Part shown: piece after piece, positions 8,066-18,265 of the stretch
How the letters are laid out: each line of letters starts with the position of its first letter
How positions within the stretch are numbered: the stretch's first letter is position 1
Source of the DNA: Erwinia rhapontici
Lineage (GTDB): Bacteria; Pseudomonadota; Gammaproteobacteria; Enterobacterales; Enterobacteriaceae
Assembly: GCF_012271765.1 (NCBI RefSeq)
Contig: NZ_VRKO01000014.1
Coordinates: 62,001-126,000 of the forward strand
Length of the DNA stretch: 64,000 nt
Direction of reading: 5' to 3'
The notes under the pieces: generated by a model
Database searches by the model: none
What the model was told of the DNA's origin: nothing
The model's input: only the letters and a program-made list of their open reading frames with translations
Made by a program: the position numbers and the translations under genes

Positions 8066-10671
8066 ACCCGCTGCGCTGGCTGTTGATCCCCCCGGTGTGG
8101 CAGGCATTACACCAGCGTTATCGCGACTATCGCCGTCATCGTACCCCGGTGCTGGCCGCCGCGCTCCAGTGCCTGCTGGTGATGTTGGGCTGGACGCTGC
8201 TGCGATTTGAATCCCCGGAGTGGCAGTCCGTGCGTGCCCGCCGTCGCCATCTTTACCCGCAGATTTCGCCGGAACGTCCACGCCCGGCGGATCTGTTGCG
8301 TTATCTGGTGCAGAGCCTGTGGCTGATGTTGTTTATGCCGCTTGATGCCTCACCGCGCAGTGAGCGCGTGCGGCTGAATGCCTTCCGCCCGCTGGCACTC
8401 AGGCGCAAACTTTTTCATCGCTGGCTGCACCGCCTGTCGCAAAAAGCGCAAGGCAGCAGGCTGGAGAGCCGGGGTGAGCGCTGGTTAAATCAGCTGCATC
8501 CGTGGCTGCGCAAAGCCTTGTTCAGCGTGGCGGTGCTGGTGGCTACGGCGCTGGCCCTGCTGTGCATCTCGCAGCCGTTTGATATCTGGACGCAGTTTAT
8601 TTTTGTTGTGGTGCTGTGGATGGTGGCGATGGTGGTGCGGCGTATTCCGGGCCGCCTGCCGGTCATGATGATGATTGTCCTGTCACTGACCATCTCCTGC
8701 CGTTATCTGTGGTGGCGCTATACCGTTACGCTGAACTGGGATGATCGGCTAAGCCTGTTTTTTGGTTTGCTGCTGATTGCCGCTGAAACTTATGCCTGGG
8801 TGGTGCTGTTACTGGGATATTTCCAGAGCCTGTGGCCACTGCACCGTCAGCCGGTGTCGATGCCGGAGGATACTCATAGCTGGCCGACGATTGACCTGCT
8901 GGTGCCAACCTACAATGAACCGTTAAGCGTCGTTAAGCCGTCCATTTATGCTGCACTGGGCCTCGACTGGCCGCGAGAGAAGCTGACGATCTATCTGCTG
9001 GACGATGGGCAACGCCCGGAGTTTCGTGAATTTGCCGCCAGCGTTGGCATTCAGTATGTGGCGCGCGAGACCCACGAGCATGCGAAAGCCGGCAATATTA
9101 ACCATGCCCTGCGCACGGTGTGTCGCAGTGAGTACGTCGCCATCTTTGACTGCGACCACGTGCCGACGCGCTCGTTCCTGCAAATGACCCTGGGCTGGTT
9201 TCTCAAAGATCCTAAACTGGCGATGTTGCAGACACCGCATCACTTCTTCTCGCCGGACCCCTTTGAGCGTAATCTCGGACGATTTCGCCGCACGCCCAAT
9301 GAGGGCACGCTGTTCTACGGGCTGGTCCAGGATGGGAATGATGTCTGGGATGCCACTTTCTTTTGCGGTTCCTGCGCGGTCCTGCGCCGTAGCGCCCTGG
9401 AGGAAATAGGCGGGATTGCCGTTGAGACCGTCACGGAGGATGCCCATACCTCGCTACGCCTGCACCGTAAAGGCTATACCTCGGCCTATATCCGCATTCC
9501 GCAGGCCGCCGGGCTTGCAACGGAGAGCCTGTCGGCGCATATCGGGCAGCGCATACGCTGGGCGCGCGGGATGGTACAAATTTTCCGCCTGGACAACCCT
9601 TTGCTCGGCAAAGGGCTGAAGCTGGTTCAGCGCCTGTGCTACGCCAATGCCATGCTGCACTTCCTTTCGGGCATTCCCCGGCTGATTTTCCTGCTGGCCC
9701 CGCTGGCCTTCCTGCTGTGCCACGCGTTTATTATCTTCGCCCCGGCGCTGGCGATCGCCATTTACGTGCTGCCACATATGCTGCACACCAGTCTGACCAA
9801 CTCGCGTATCCAGGGACGCTGGCGGCACTCCTTCTGGAGTGAGGTCTATGAAACCGTGCTGGCCTGGTATATCGCGCGCCCGACCACCGTGGCGCTGCTG
9901 AATCCGCATAAGGGGAAATTCAACGTTACGGCCAAGGGCGGGCTGGTCGCGGAAGAGCACCTCGACTGGGTGATCACCCGCCCCTATATGTGCCTGGTGC
10001 TGATTAACCTTGCCGGCGTTGTCGCTGCCGTCTGGCGCCTTGCATACGGCCCGCCCAGCGAGATCCTGACGGTGCTGGTCAGCCTGATCTGGGTGTTTTA
10101 CAACCTGATTATTCTGGGGGGCGCGGTGGCGGTGTCCGTTGAGGCCCGGCAGATCCGTGAAGCGCATCGCGTGGAGATTGCGATGCCTGCGGCGATTGCC
10201 CGCGCAGACGGGCATCTGCTGCCCTGCACGTTGCGTGACTATTCAGACGGTGGCGTTGGGGTGGAGCTGCGTGAAGGCAATGCGCTGAGCGATGATGAGG
10301 CGGTATTTTTACTGCTTAAACGGGGCCAGCAGGAGTTCAGCTTCCCGTGCATTGTGCAGCGCACCTTTGGCCGCCGGGCGGGCATCCGGCTGGATAACCT
10401 GACGACGCAGCAGCACGTTGAATTTATTCAGTGCACCTTTGCCCGGGCCGATACCTGGGCACTCTGGCAGGACGGCTTCCCGGAAGATAAACCGGTACAA
10501 AGTCTGGTTGATATCGTGGTGCTGGGCTTTAAAGGCTATCTGCGTCTGGCGGAGTACGGGCCACCGCGCCTGCGCCAGTTATTTGTTGGTTTAACCGCGC
10601 TGGCAGCGTGGATAACCTCTTTCCTCCCTCATGGTGTGGGGCGCGTGCGCAGCCCCGTGACGCAACAGTGA
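8062..10671 (+). CDS. bcsA: Cellulose synthase catalytic subunit BcsA
   Basis: This 869-residue inner-membrane GT2 glycosyltransferase polymerises UDP-glucose into beta-1,4-glucan. Visible catalytic motifs are LLVPTYNEP near residue 280, the DxD-type FDCDHVP near 360, TED near 457 and QRIRW near 495. Transmembrane helices flank the GT domain. A C-terminal PilZ domain near residue 700 carries REAHR (RxxxR) and DYSDGGVG (DxSxxG), the c-di-GMP binding signature that gates the enzyme. The length matches E. coli BcsA (872). It overlaps bcsQ, and bcsB starts 7 bases after its stop. Confidence 0.97.
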   Translation: MNPLRWLLIPPVWQALHQRYRDYRRHRTPVLAAALQCLLVMLGWTLLRFESPEWQSVRARRRHLYPQISPERPRPADLLRYLVQSLWLMLFMPLDASPRSERVRLNAFRPLALRRKLFHRWLHRLSQKAQGSRLESRGERWLNQLHPWLRKALFSVAVLVATALALLCISQPFDIWTQFIFVVVLWMVAMVVRRIPGRLPVMMMIVLSLTISCRYLWWRYTVTLNWDDRLSLFFGLLLIAAETYAWVVLLLGYFQSLWPLHRQPVSMPEDTHSWPTIDLLVPTYNEPLSVVKPSIYAALGLDWPREKLTIYLLDDGQRPEFREFAASVGIQYVARETHEHAKAGNINHALRTVCRSEYVAIFDCDHVPTRSFLQMTLGWFLKDPKLAMLQTPHHFFSPDPFERNLGRFRRTPNEGTLFYGLVQDGNDVWDATFFCGSCAVLRRSALEEIGGIAVETVTEDAHTSLRLHRKGYTSAYIRIPQAAGLATESLSAHIGQRIRWARGMVQIFRLDNPLLGKGLKLVQRLCYANAMLHFLSGIPRLIFLLAPLAFLLCHAFIIFAPALAIAIYVLPHMLHTSLTNSRIQGRWRHSFWSEVYETVLAWYIARPTTVALLNPHKGKFNVTAKGGLVAEEHLDWVITRPYMCLVLINLAGVVAAVWRLAYGPPSEILTVLVSLIWVFYNLIILGGAVAVSVEARQIREAHRVEIAMPAAIARADGHLLPCTLRDYSDGGVGVELREGNALSDDEAVFLLLKRGQQEFSFPCIVQRTFGRRAGIRLDNLTTQQHVEFIQCTFARADTWALWQDGFPEDKPVQSLVDIVVLGFKGYLRLAEYGPPRLRQLFVGLTALAAWITSFLPHGVGRVRSPVTQQ

Positions 10672-10678
10672 AGATAAA

Positions 10679-12943
10679 ATGATGATGATAAAAAAAAGCT
10701 GGTTTACTGCGCTGTTGATCGGGGTGATGCCACTGAGTCAGGCGGCCGATATCCCCACGCCACAGGCGCCTGTGATATCACCGCTGCCCGCTGCACCGCT
10801 GCGCGAGTCCGTGCTCAATTTTGCAAAAATCGCGCCGCCGCCCGGGGCTTTCTCCCTGCGCGGCACCCATCCCGAGGGGCAGATTGAATTTGGCGTGCGC
10901 AGCGATGAGGTGGCGACAAAGGCGCTGCTGATGCTGAGTTTCCGCCCGTCCCCCGCGCTGCTCCCGACGCTGTCGCACCTGAAAATCTACCTGAATGACG
11001 AAATGGTCGGACTGGTGACGCTCACCGCCGAACAGCTGGGAAAAGAGAACCAGGTGGAAGTGCCGATTGACCCGCGTTTTATTGGTGATTTCAACCGCAT
11101 TCGTTTTGAGCTGGTGGGACATTACACCAACGTCTGCGAAAACCCGGCGTACAGTTCGATATGGCTGGATATCGGTAAAGAGAGCCGTCTGGAGCTGACG
11201 CTGCAAAAGCTGCCGCTGACCAACGATCTTTCACATTTCCCGGAACCGTTCTTCGACAGCCGCGATAACCGTCCGATGTCGCTGCCGGTGGTGTTTGCCT
11301 CAGCGCCGGACCTTGCCGAACAGCGTGCGGCGGGTATTCTGGCGTCCTGGTTTGGTACCAAAGCGCAGTGGCGCGGGCAGAACTTCCCGGTGATGTACAA
11401 CCAGCTGCCGCAGGATCAGCATGCCGTGGTGTTTGCGACCAACGCTAAGCGCCCGGATTTCCTGAAGGATCTTCCGCCGGTGAATAAGCCGACCGTGTCG
11501 ATCGTCAGCCAGCCAGACAATCCCTATCAGAAAATGCTGCTGGTCATGGGCCGTGACGATAACGATCTGATTATGGCGGTTCAGGGGATCGCGCAGGGGG
11601 AGTTGCTGTTACGTGGACAGACGTCCATCGTTGACTCACTGAAACCGCTGGCTGACCGTCAGCCTTACGATGCCCCCAACTGGGTGCGTACCGACCGCGC
11701 CACCACCTTCGCGGAATTGCAGCAGTATCAGGGGCAGTTGCAGTCTGATGGCCTGCAACCTTCGCCGCTCAATTTCACCCTCAATCTGCCGCCGGACCTG
11801 TTCCTGATCCGCGCGCGTGGGATTGATATGGATCTGCGCTATCGCTACACCTCGCCGATCCTGAACGACAGTTCACGACTGGCCGTTCACCTGAATAATC
11901 AGTTTGTGCAGGACTACCCGCTGGTGGTGAAGAAAGACCGCAGTCAGCAGCTGCTACACATTCCGCTGATCCAGGGACTGCAGGATGGCAGTACTAACCT
12001 GACGATCCCGGCACTGCGCCTGGATGTGGTCAATCAGCTGCGCTTCGATTTTGACTATGCCCTGACCTTTATTGGTGGAACCGCCGACGGGCGCTGTGAA
12101 ACGGTGGTGCCGGTCAAAAATCACGTGGTGATCGACGGTAGCTCCACCGTCGACTTCTCGGGTTATCGCCACTTTATCGAAATGCCGTCCCTGCGTGCTT
12201 TTGCCTCCGCCGGGTTCCCGTTCAGCCGTCAGGCCGACCTGGCGAAGACCCTGGTACTGGTCAACGCGCAGCCGCAGCCTGAGCAGGTGACCGCAATGCT
12301 CGACGCACTGGCCACCATCAGCGCACAGAGCGGCTATCCGGCGATGAAGGTTCGCCTGACTGATAACTGGTCGCAGGCGAAAACAGAGGATGCTGACCTG
12401 CTGATGATTGGCAGCCTGCCCGCAGACTTAAAAGATGACAGCAAAATTAATCTGCTGGTGGATGCGGCAAAAAGCTGGGTTAACAAACCGCTGCGTCAGC
12501 CGGTACTCAGCAGCGTTGACGGCCCGGCGGTCGATCGGCAGCCGGAAAGCCAGACCACCATTGTTTCCGCCGGGCCGATGGCCGCCGTTGTGGGCTTCCA
12601 GTCGCCGTTCTTTGAGCAGCGTAGCGTGGTCGCACTGCTGGCCGACAGTCCACAGGCATGGCGACTGCTGGCCGATGCCATGAATGACAGCGGCAAACGG
12701 GACGCGATGTTTGGGTCGGTGTCGATTATTCGAGAGTCCGGCGTTAACAGTCTGCGTGTGGGTGAGACCTATTATGTCGGGCACCTGCCGTGGTGGGAGC
12801 GCCTGTGGAACCTGCTGGCGACGCACCCGCTGTGGCTGGCAGCGTTGGCGGGTGTGGTGGTGATCCTGTTCGCGGTACTGGTCTGGCGCGTGATGCGCGG
12901 CATCAGCCGTCGTCGTCTGTACGACGAGGATGACGAAGAGTGA
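10679..12943 (+). CDS. bcsB: Cellulose synthase periplasmic subunit BcsB
   Basis: This 754-residue protein has a signal peptide (cleavage likely after SQAAD or nearby), a large periplasmic region of repeated carbohydrate-binding and flavodoxin-like domains, and one C-terminal membrane anchor (LWLAALAGVVVILFAVLVWR). BcsB forms a complex with BcsA and guides the nascent glucan through the periplasm. The length is close to E. coli BcsB (779). Its stop overlaps the bcsC start directly (TGATG), so the bcsZ gene that E. coli has between bcsB and bcsC is missing. Confidence 0.95.
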   Translation: MMMIKKSWFTALLIGVMPLSQAADIPTPQAPVISPLPAAPLRESVLNFAKIAPPPGAFSLRGTHPEGQIEFGVRSDEVATKALLMLSFRPSPALLPTLSHLKIYLNDEMVGLVTLTAEQLGKENQVEVPIDPRFIGDFNRIRFELVGHYTNVCENPAYSSIWLDIGKESRLELTLQKLPLTNDLSHFPEPFFDSRDNRPMSLPVVFASAPDLAEQRAAGILASWFGTKAQWRGQNFPVMYNQLPQDQHAVVFATNAKRPDFLKDLPPVNKPTVSIVSQPDNPYQKMLLVMGRDDNDLIMAVQGIAQGELLLRGQTSIVDSLKPLADRQPYDAPNWVRTDRATTFAELQQYQGQLQSDGLQPSPLNFTLNLPPDLFLIRARGIDMDLRYRYTSPILNDSSRLAVHLNNQFVQDYPLVVKKDRSQQLLHIPLIQGLQDGSTNLTIPALRLDVVNQLRFDFDYALTFIGGTADGRCETVVPVKNHVVIDGSSTVDFSGYRHFIEMPSLRAFASAGFPFSRQADLAKTLVLVNAQPQPEQVTAMLDALATISAQSGYPAMKVRLTDNWSQAKTEDADLLMIGSLPADLKDDSKINLLVDAAKSWVNKPLRQPVLSSVDGPAVDRQPESQTTIVSAGPMAAVVGFQSPFFEQRSVVALLADSPQAWRLLADAMNDSGKRDAMFGSVSIIRESGVNSLRVGETYYVGHLPWWERLWNLLATHPLWLAALAGVVVILFAVLVWRVMRGISRRRLYDEDDEE

Positions 12944-15921
12944 TGCGCCCGCTGCATGGGCTGCTGCTGCCTGTTCTCCTGTTGCCGCTCAGTGTCGTTT
13001 TTGCGGCGGACAGTGTGGCGCCGGTAGCGTGGCTGTTACAACAGGTGCGTACCGGGGAGGCGACCAATAAGTACGACCTGGTCGCCCAGTCACTCTACCG
13101 ACTGGACAAAATTGCCCCGGATAACCCGGATGTGCTGGCGGCAAAACTGCGTCTGGCGCTGCGCCAGGGCGATCAGGCCACCGCTGCCCGGCTGATGAGC
13201 CAGCTTAATCAGATTGCCCCGTCTTCGGCGGCAGCGCGGCAGGCAGCAGCCAGTATGCTGCTGATCACGCCGGAAGGGCGTCAGCAGTTCCAGCAGGCAC
13301 GGCTACTGGCGGCGTCAGGTCGGCTGGAGGAAGCCCGGACCGCCTGGGACCAGCTATTCCACGGCGCGTTTCCGTCAACTGATATTGCGCTGGAGTACTG
13401 GCGTCTGGTGGCGCGGCTGCCCGGCCAGCAGGCGCTGGCGCTGGCAGAAATGCAGGCACTGGACGGCCAGGCACCGGGCAATGCAGAGCTACAGCAGTCG
13501 ATTACTCTGATAAAGCAGGATGTCGGCCGCACACAAGCGGATACCCGTGCCGCGGCGCTGGGCGCACGCGGCCAGGCGCTGACTCAGGCCGGTAACCGTG
13601 CGGCTGCCACGACCTGGTTTCGCCAGGCGATCGCTGCTGCCCCGGAGGGTGACGACGTGAGTAAATGGCAGAGCCTGCTGCGTTCGAATCAGTACTGGCT
13701 GGCCATTGAACAGGGCGATAAGGCGCTGGCGCAGGGGGATACTCGCGCGGCAGAGCGTTACTACCTGCAGGCACGGCCGCTTGACCCGCGTGACGGCTAT
13801 GCGCGCATTGGCCTGGGTGATGTGGCGCTGGCCCGTAAGGACAATAGTCAGGCCGAACAGCATTACCGCGAAGCGCTGCGCGTTGAGCCGGGTAACACCA
13901 CGGCGGTGCGTCGGCTGGCCGCTGTTTATCAGCAACAGTCCCCGCAGCGGGCGCTGGATTTCCTGAATACCCTGCCCGTTGCGCAGCAGCGTGCGCTGGG
14001 CGATACCCTTGCCAGTCTGCGTAGCAGTGCGCTCAGTGATGAGGCCGATCGGCTGGGGCAGCAGGGGAAATGGTCGCAGGCAGTAGCAAAATATCGCCAG
14101 GCGCAGCCGGATGCCCCGGATGATGTCTGGCTGAATTATCGCTACGCCGGAGCGCTGCGCGAAAACGGCCAGACGGCAGCGGCAGAGGCGGTGATGGCGG
14201 CGATGGCCCGGCGCCAGCCGCAGGACCCGGCACAGGTCTATACCTACGGGCTGTGGCTCTCCGGGCGTGATAACGATGATGCCGCGTTGAAGCAGCTAAA
14301 TACTCTGCCAAAATCCCGGTGGACGCCCGATATTCAGGCGTTGTCAGACCGTCTGGAAAGCCAGCGTCTGCTCGACCAGATTGATGCTCAGATAGCGCAG
14401 CAGCAGCCTGCTGATGCGCAGCGTCTGTTACAGGCGTTGCCCCCTGTGGTCAGTGCAGCCAGCCTCAGCAACGGACGCCGGGTGGCGAATGCCTGGGCGA
14501 GCATCGGTGAAACCGATCGTGCGCGGACACAGTATGCCGGGCTGAAAGCGCAGGCAGAAAAAGAGAGCCCGTCGGAGCTGAGTGCGCTGGTCCTGCGTGA
14601 TGCCGCCAGGCTGGAGGCCGCACAGGGCCAGTCCGCGGCCGCACTGAACGATTACCGGCAGGCGATGGTGTCCAGCGGTATTGCTGCACAGCCCCCGGTC
14701 GATAACGATACCTTTACCCGGCTGACGCGTAACGATGTGCGCGATGACTGGCTGAAACGGAGTATCCGCAGCGACAGTGCCGACCTGTATAAGCAGCAGG
14801 ATACGGTGTTCACGCTCGAAGAAGATTACTCGCGTAATAAAGGCACCGGCGGTATTTCAGATTTCACCGCACGTACCACCATGTTGCAGGCGGAAACGCC
14901 CTGGGATGAGGGCCGTAGCTGGCTACGACTGGACAATGTCGATGTGTCGGCGGGGACCTTTTCACGCAATAGCAGCGGTAATATCACCGAAAATTTCGGC
15001 ACCTGCGCCAATGACGATGCGCAGTGCCGCCAGGACGTTAAACAGCACCAGAATGGCACCAGCATCGGCGCAGGATATCGCAGCGATCGCTGGTCAGCCG
15101 ATCTCGGCACCACCCCACTCGGTTTCGAGGTCACGAACTGGGTAGGGGGCCTGACCTGGAATACCGATATTGATGAGGTGGGTGTTTCGCTGACCGCCTC
15201 ACGGCGACCGATTTCCAGCTCGTTACTGGCTTTTGCCGGGGCGCGCGACCCGAACCCGGCCAGTGGAAAAACCTGGGGCGGGGTGGTGGCTACCGGGGGT
15301 GCCATTGGCCTGAGCTATGACCGGGGTGAGGCACATGGCATCTGGGCCGATATCAGCGCTCATCAGATCGGCGGCACTAACGTGGCGGATAACTCTCGCG
15401 AACGCCTGATGAGTGGCTACTACTATAAGTGGATTAACGAGGATAACCGCCGCGCAACGATTGGCCTGAATGGCATGCTGTGGCATTACGCGAAGGATCT
15501 CAGCGACTACTCTCTCGGCCAGGGCGGCTACTACAGTCCACAGCGTTATGCGTCAGTGTCAGTGCCTGTCACCTTCCGTCAGCGCACAGAAAACTGGTCA
15601 TTTGACCTTGGCGGTTCGGTTTCGCTGTCCCACTCAAAAACGCGTGCTCAGCCGCGCTATCCTCTCAGTTTTGGCGACCTGACCCGCGATAATCCGCCGG
15701 GCAGTGACGGGGGCGGCAGCGGCGTTGGCTACACGTTACAGGCGCTGGTGGAACGGCGGTTATCGTCACACTGGACGCTGGGGCTCGGGGTGGATATTCA
15801 GCAGGCGAAGGATTACACCCCCAGCCACGGATTGATGTATCTGCGCTATTCGATGGCGGGCTGGCAGGGCGATCTGGATATGCCGCCGCAGCCGCTGATC
15901 CCCTATGCAGATTTTAAATAA
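12943..15921 (+). CDS. bcsC: Cellulose synthase outer-membrane subunit BcsC, second copy
   Basis: The 992-residue protein has a signal peptide ending near VVFAADS, about 550 residues of TPR helical repeats, and a C-terminal beta-barrel of about 340 residues that ends in YLRYSMAGWQGDLDMPPQP. It is the periplasmic scaffold and outer-membrane exit pore for cellulose. E. coli BcsC has 1157 residues, so this copy probably has fewer TPRs. The ATG at 12943 overlaps the bcsB stop; a GTG at 12940 is an alternative. Its barrel shares motifs with the first copy (YSLGQGGYYSPQRYASVSVP against SYGQGGYFSPQNYVSVSFP), so the two are paralogues serving different synthase operons. Confidence 0.95.
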   Translation: MRPLHGLLLPVLLLPLSVVFAADSVAPVAWLLQQVRTGEATNKYDLVAQSLYRLDKIAPDNPDVLAAKLRLALRQGDQATAARLMSQLNQIAPSSAAARQAAASMLLITPEGRQQFQQARLLAASGRLEEARTAWDQLFHGAFPSTDIALEYWRLVARLPGQQALALAEMQALDGQAPGNAELQQSITLIKQDVGRTQADTRAAALGARGQALTQAGNRAAATTWFRQAIAAAPEGDDVSKWQSLLRSNQYWLAIEQGDKALAQGDTRAAERYYLQARPLDPRDGYARIGLGDVALARKDNSQAEQHYREALRVEPGNTTAVRRLAAVYQQQSPQRALDFLNTLPVAQQRALGDTLASLRSSALSDEADRLGQQGKWSQAVAKYRQAQPDAPDDVWLNYRYAGALRENGQTAAAEAVMAAMARRQPQDPAQVYTYGLWLSGRDNDDAALKQLNTLPKSRWTPDIQALSDRLESQRLLDQIDAQIAQQQPADAQRLLQALPPVVSAASLSNGRRVANAWASIGETDRARTQYAGLKAQAEKESPSELSALVLRDAARLEAAQGQSAAALNDYRQAMVSSGIAAQPPVDNDTFTRLTRNDVRDDWLKRSIRSDSADLYKQQDTVFTLEEDYSRNKGTGGISDFTARTTMLQAETPWDEGRSWLRLDNVDVSAGTFSRNSSGNITENFGTCANDDAQCRQDVKQHQNGTSIGAGYRSDRWSADLGTTPLGFEVTNWVGGLTWNTDIDEVGVSLTASRRPISSSLLAFAGARDPNPASGKTWGGVVATGGAIGLSYDRGEAHGIWADISAHQIGGTNVADNSRERLMSGYYYKWINEDNRRATIGLNGMLWHYAKDLSDYSLGQGGYYSPQRYASVSVPVTFRQRTENWSFDLGGSVSLSHSKTRAQPRYPLSFGDLTRDNPPGSDGGGSGVGYTLQALVERRLSSHWTLGLGVDIQQAKDYTPSHGLMYLRYSMAGWQGDLDMPPQPLIPYADFK

Positions 15922-16065
15922 TGCGCAGGGAGCCTGAAAAGGGGACAGGAAGACCAGGAAAACCCCTAAACGAACGATTGCGAGGCGTGATAGCTTAAAA
16001 TACGCTTGCCTTAGGATATACTCGGGACTGTTTTTTTGCCCTATATGCCCTGAATCAGAGATTCG

Positions 16066-18081
16066 GTGCTTCGGAGAACAGGCTTGCGCGTCAGTCGTTC
16101 GTTAACGATTAAGCAAATGGCGACGATTTCCAGCGTTGCAGTCGTGACCATTTGTATTTTTATCGTCATACAGCTTTTTCATTTTGTGCAGCAGCGCAGA
16201 ATCGACTACGCCCAGCAAATGGAGAACGTGGCACATACCGTTCGCCAGCCGTTGTCACAGGCGGTACTCAAAGCGGATATTCCTCAGGCTGAATATATTC
16301 TTAACTCACTGCGTCCGGCCGGTATTCTGGCGCGCGCAGAAGTGGTGCTGCCCAATGGGCTCCAGGCGCTGCATACGGACTTTGAGCCCGAGAAACCGGT
16401 GCCACGTTTTATCATGGAGTTGTTTGAGCTGCCGGTGCAAATCACGGTCCCTCTCTATTCTGTCCAACCGGCCAACCCTAAGCCCCTGGCGATACTGGTG
16501 TTGCAGGCCGATTCCTGGCGCGTGTATCAGTTTATCCTTAGTGCTGTCTCGACGATGGTCACCGCCTATCTGCTGCTGGCGCTGATCCTCTCTGTCTCTA
16601 TCAGCTGGTGTATTAATCGGTTGATGGTGCGCCCGCTGCGCAATATTGCCCACGAGCTGCGGGACCTGAGCCTGCAACAGGCGATCGGTCATCAGCTGTC
16701 GTTGCCGCGTCATCATCGTGATGATGAAATCGGCATGTTGATCCGCCACTACAACCGTAACCAGAAGATGCTGGCATCGTCCTTTGATGAGATGAGCCAC
16801 ATGAGCACCCATTTTTCTCTCACCGGCCTGCCGAATAAAACGCTGTTCCTGGCGCTGCTGGAGCAGCATCTGCGCGCTGTTGGCCCGGCGGGTATGTTTA
16901 CTCTGATCGTGGTGCGTATTGAAACGCTGCTGGAGACCAACGGGCTGGTCACCGACGAACAACGTCATGCCATGCTGCTGACGCTGGTGGAGAAAATGCG
17001 CGAGTGTATTGATGAGCGTACGGTACTGGCGCAGCTGTCGATCTGCGATTTTGCCCTGCTGGTGAAACGCGCGAATAACCCGTTCCGTGGACTGCGGCTG
17101 GCGCGGACTCTGATGGTGCGCCTGAATCAGCCGATCGGTTTGCAGCATATGCAGCTGCGGCCGAATATCAGCGTGGGCATGGTACTGCGTGAAGCCGACA
17201 GCCTGAGTGCCGCCGATCTGCTGGCCCGCGCGACCTCGGCCATGGTCTCAGCACGCCATCAGGGGAAAAACCAGATCTTGTTCTTCGACCCGGCATTAAC
17301 CGAGCGCGCGCAGAAACGGCTCACCCAGGAACATGATATTTTGCAGGGGCTGGAGCAGCAGCAGTTTGCACTGTGGTTGCAGCCGCAAATCGATATGAAC
17401 AGCGGTAAGCTGGTGGGCGCTGAGGCGCTGCTGCGCCAGCGTCAGCCCGATGGCTCCTGGTGCCTGCCGGAAGATCTGATTACTAACGCGGAGGAGATTG
17501 GGGTGATTACCGCGCTGGGCCGCTGGGTGTTTGAAGCCTCCTGCCGCCTCCTGGCCGACTGGCAGCAGCAGGGGATCGAATTGACGCTGAGTGTGAATCT
17601 CTCGGCAATCCAACTGCGCGAAGCCACAATGGTCAGTCATTTACAGGAGCTGATTCAGCGTTATGACATCCGTCCTGGTCGTCTGATGCTGGAGATCACT
17701 GAAACCGCCCAGATCGGTGAGCCAGAGCAGGCGCTGCACCTTTTGCAGGAATTACAGAAAACCGGCGTTTCCATCGCGCTGGACGATTTCGGTATGGGCT
17801 ATGCCAATCTGAACTGGCTGAATCAGTTTAAAACGCTGCCGATTAGCAAACTAAAAATGGATCGCAGCTTTGTCGCCGCGTTGCCGAATAATGACAGTAT
17901 GGTGAGAATTGTTTCTTTCATCGCTGAGATAATGCATCTGGACGTCGTGGCCGAGGGTGTGGAAACCGAAGAGCAGCGTGACTGGCTGCTGGCACGGGGT
18001 ATCTCTATTGGTCAGGGTTATCTGTATTCAGAGGCGCTGCCGCTGCCGCAATTTGAGCAACGTTATCTGTCACAATCCTGA
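16066..18081 (+). CDS. hmsP: HmsP/YhjK-type c-di-GMP phosphodiesterase (HAMP-GGDEF-EAL)
   Basis: This 671-residue inner-membrane protein has a transmembrane helix near residues 20-42, a periplasmic sensor segment, a second helix near 150-175, a HAMP linker, a degenerate GGDEF domain and a C-terminal EAL domain. The GGDEF signature is replaced by SICDF, so cyclase activity is not expected. The EAL domain keeps GAEALLR, LDDFGMGYANL, K-M-D and VVAEGVETEEQ, so c-di-GMP hydrolysis is likely. It is the orthologue by position and sequence of E. coli yhjK (pdeK), downstream of bcsC. The GTG at 16066 is the longest start; TTG at 16084 (LRVSRSLTIKQM) matches the E. coli N-terminus better. It presumably lowers c-di-GMP and so restrains BcsA. 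Confidence 0.9.
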   Translation: MLRRTGLRVSRSLTIKQMATISSVAVVTICIFIVIQLFHFVQQRRIDYAQQMENVAHTVRQPLSQAVLKADIPQAEYILNSLRPAGILARAEVVLPNGLQALHTDFEPEKPVPRFIMELFELPVQITVPLYSVQPANPKPLAILVLQADSWRVYQFILSAVSTMVTAYLLLALILSVSISWCINRLMVRPLRNIAHELRDLSLQQAIGHQLSLPRHHRDDEIGMLIRHYNRNQKMLASSFDEMSHMSTHFSLTGLPNKTLFLALLEQHLRAVGPAGMFTLIVVRIETLLETNGLVTDEQRHAMLLTLVEKMRECIDERTVLAQLSICDFALLVKRANNPFRGLRLARTLMVRLNQPIGLQHMQLRPNISVGMVLREADSLSAADLLARATSAMVSARHQGKNQILFFDPALTERAQKRLTQEHDILQGLEQQQFALWLQPQIDMNSGKLVGAEALLRQRQPDGSWCLPEDLITNAEEIGVITALGRWVFEASCRLLADWQQQGIELTLSVNLSAIQLREATMVSHLQELIQRYDIRPGRLMLEITETAQIGEPEQALHLLQELQKTGVSIALDDFGMGYANLNWLNQFKTLPISKLKMDRSFVAALPNNDSMVRIVSFIAEIMHLDVVAEGVETEEQRDWLLARGISIGQGYLYSEALPLPQFEQRYLSQS

Positions 18082-18265
18082 GACGCGGGTCTACCTTCTA
18101 CTTTCTTTAGTTATACAACTTTCTGCTGACGTGATTCAGCTCTTATAAATGTCGATTAGGTGGCCCCACGCCGGGCCACCCCGTACCAATCCTGTTAACC
18201 GGATGTTACTTTCGCGCTGTCGTTGGACTAAAAAACAACAATTAACGCGGTTAACGGATACCTTT

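Noticed and set aside
9454-10215. Minus-strand ORF of 253 codons within bcsA
   Set aside because: It lies fully inside the firmly identified bcsA and has the Arg/His/Gln-rich composition typical of shadow frames in GC-rich genes.
8062-10671. BcsA frame checked for a nonsense or frameshift mutation
   Set aside because: The frame is intact, with all catalytic and PilZ motifs present. The same holds for bcsQ, which is broken in E. coli K-12.
16306-17148. Minus-strand ORF of 280 codons within the HmsP gene
   Set aside because: It is antisense to a well-supported gene, Gln/His/Arg-rich, and without a recognisable domain.
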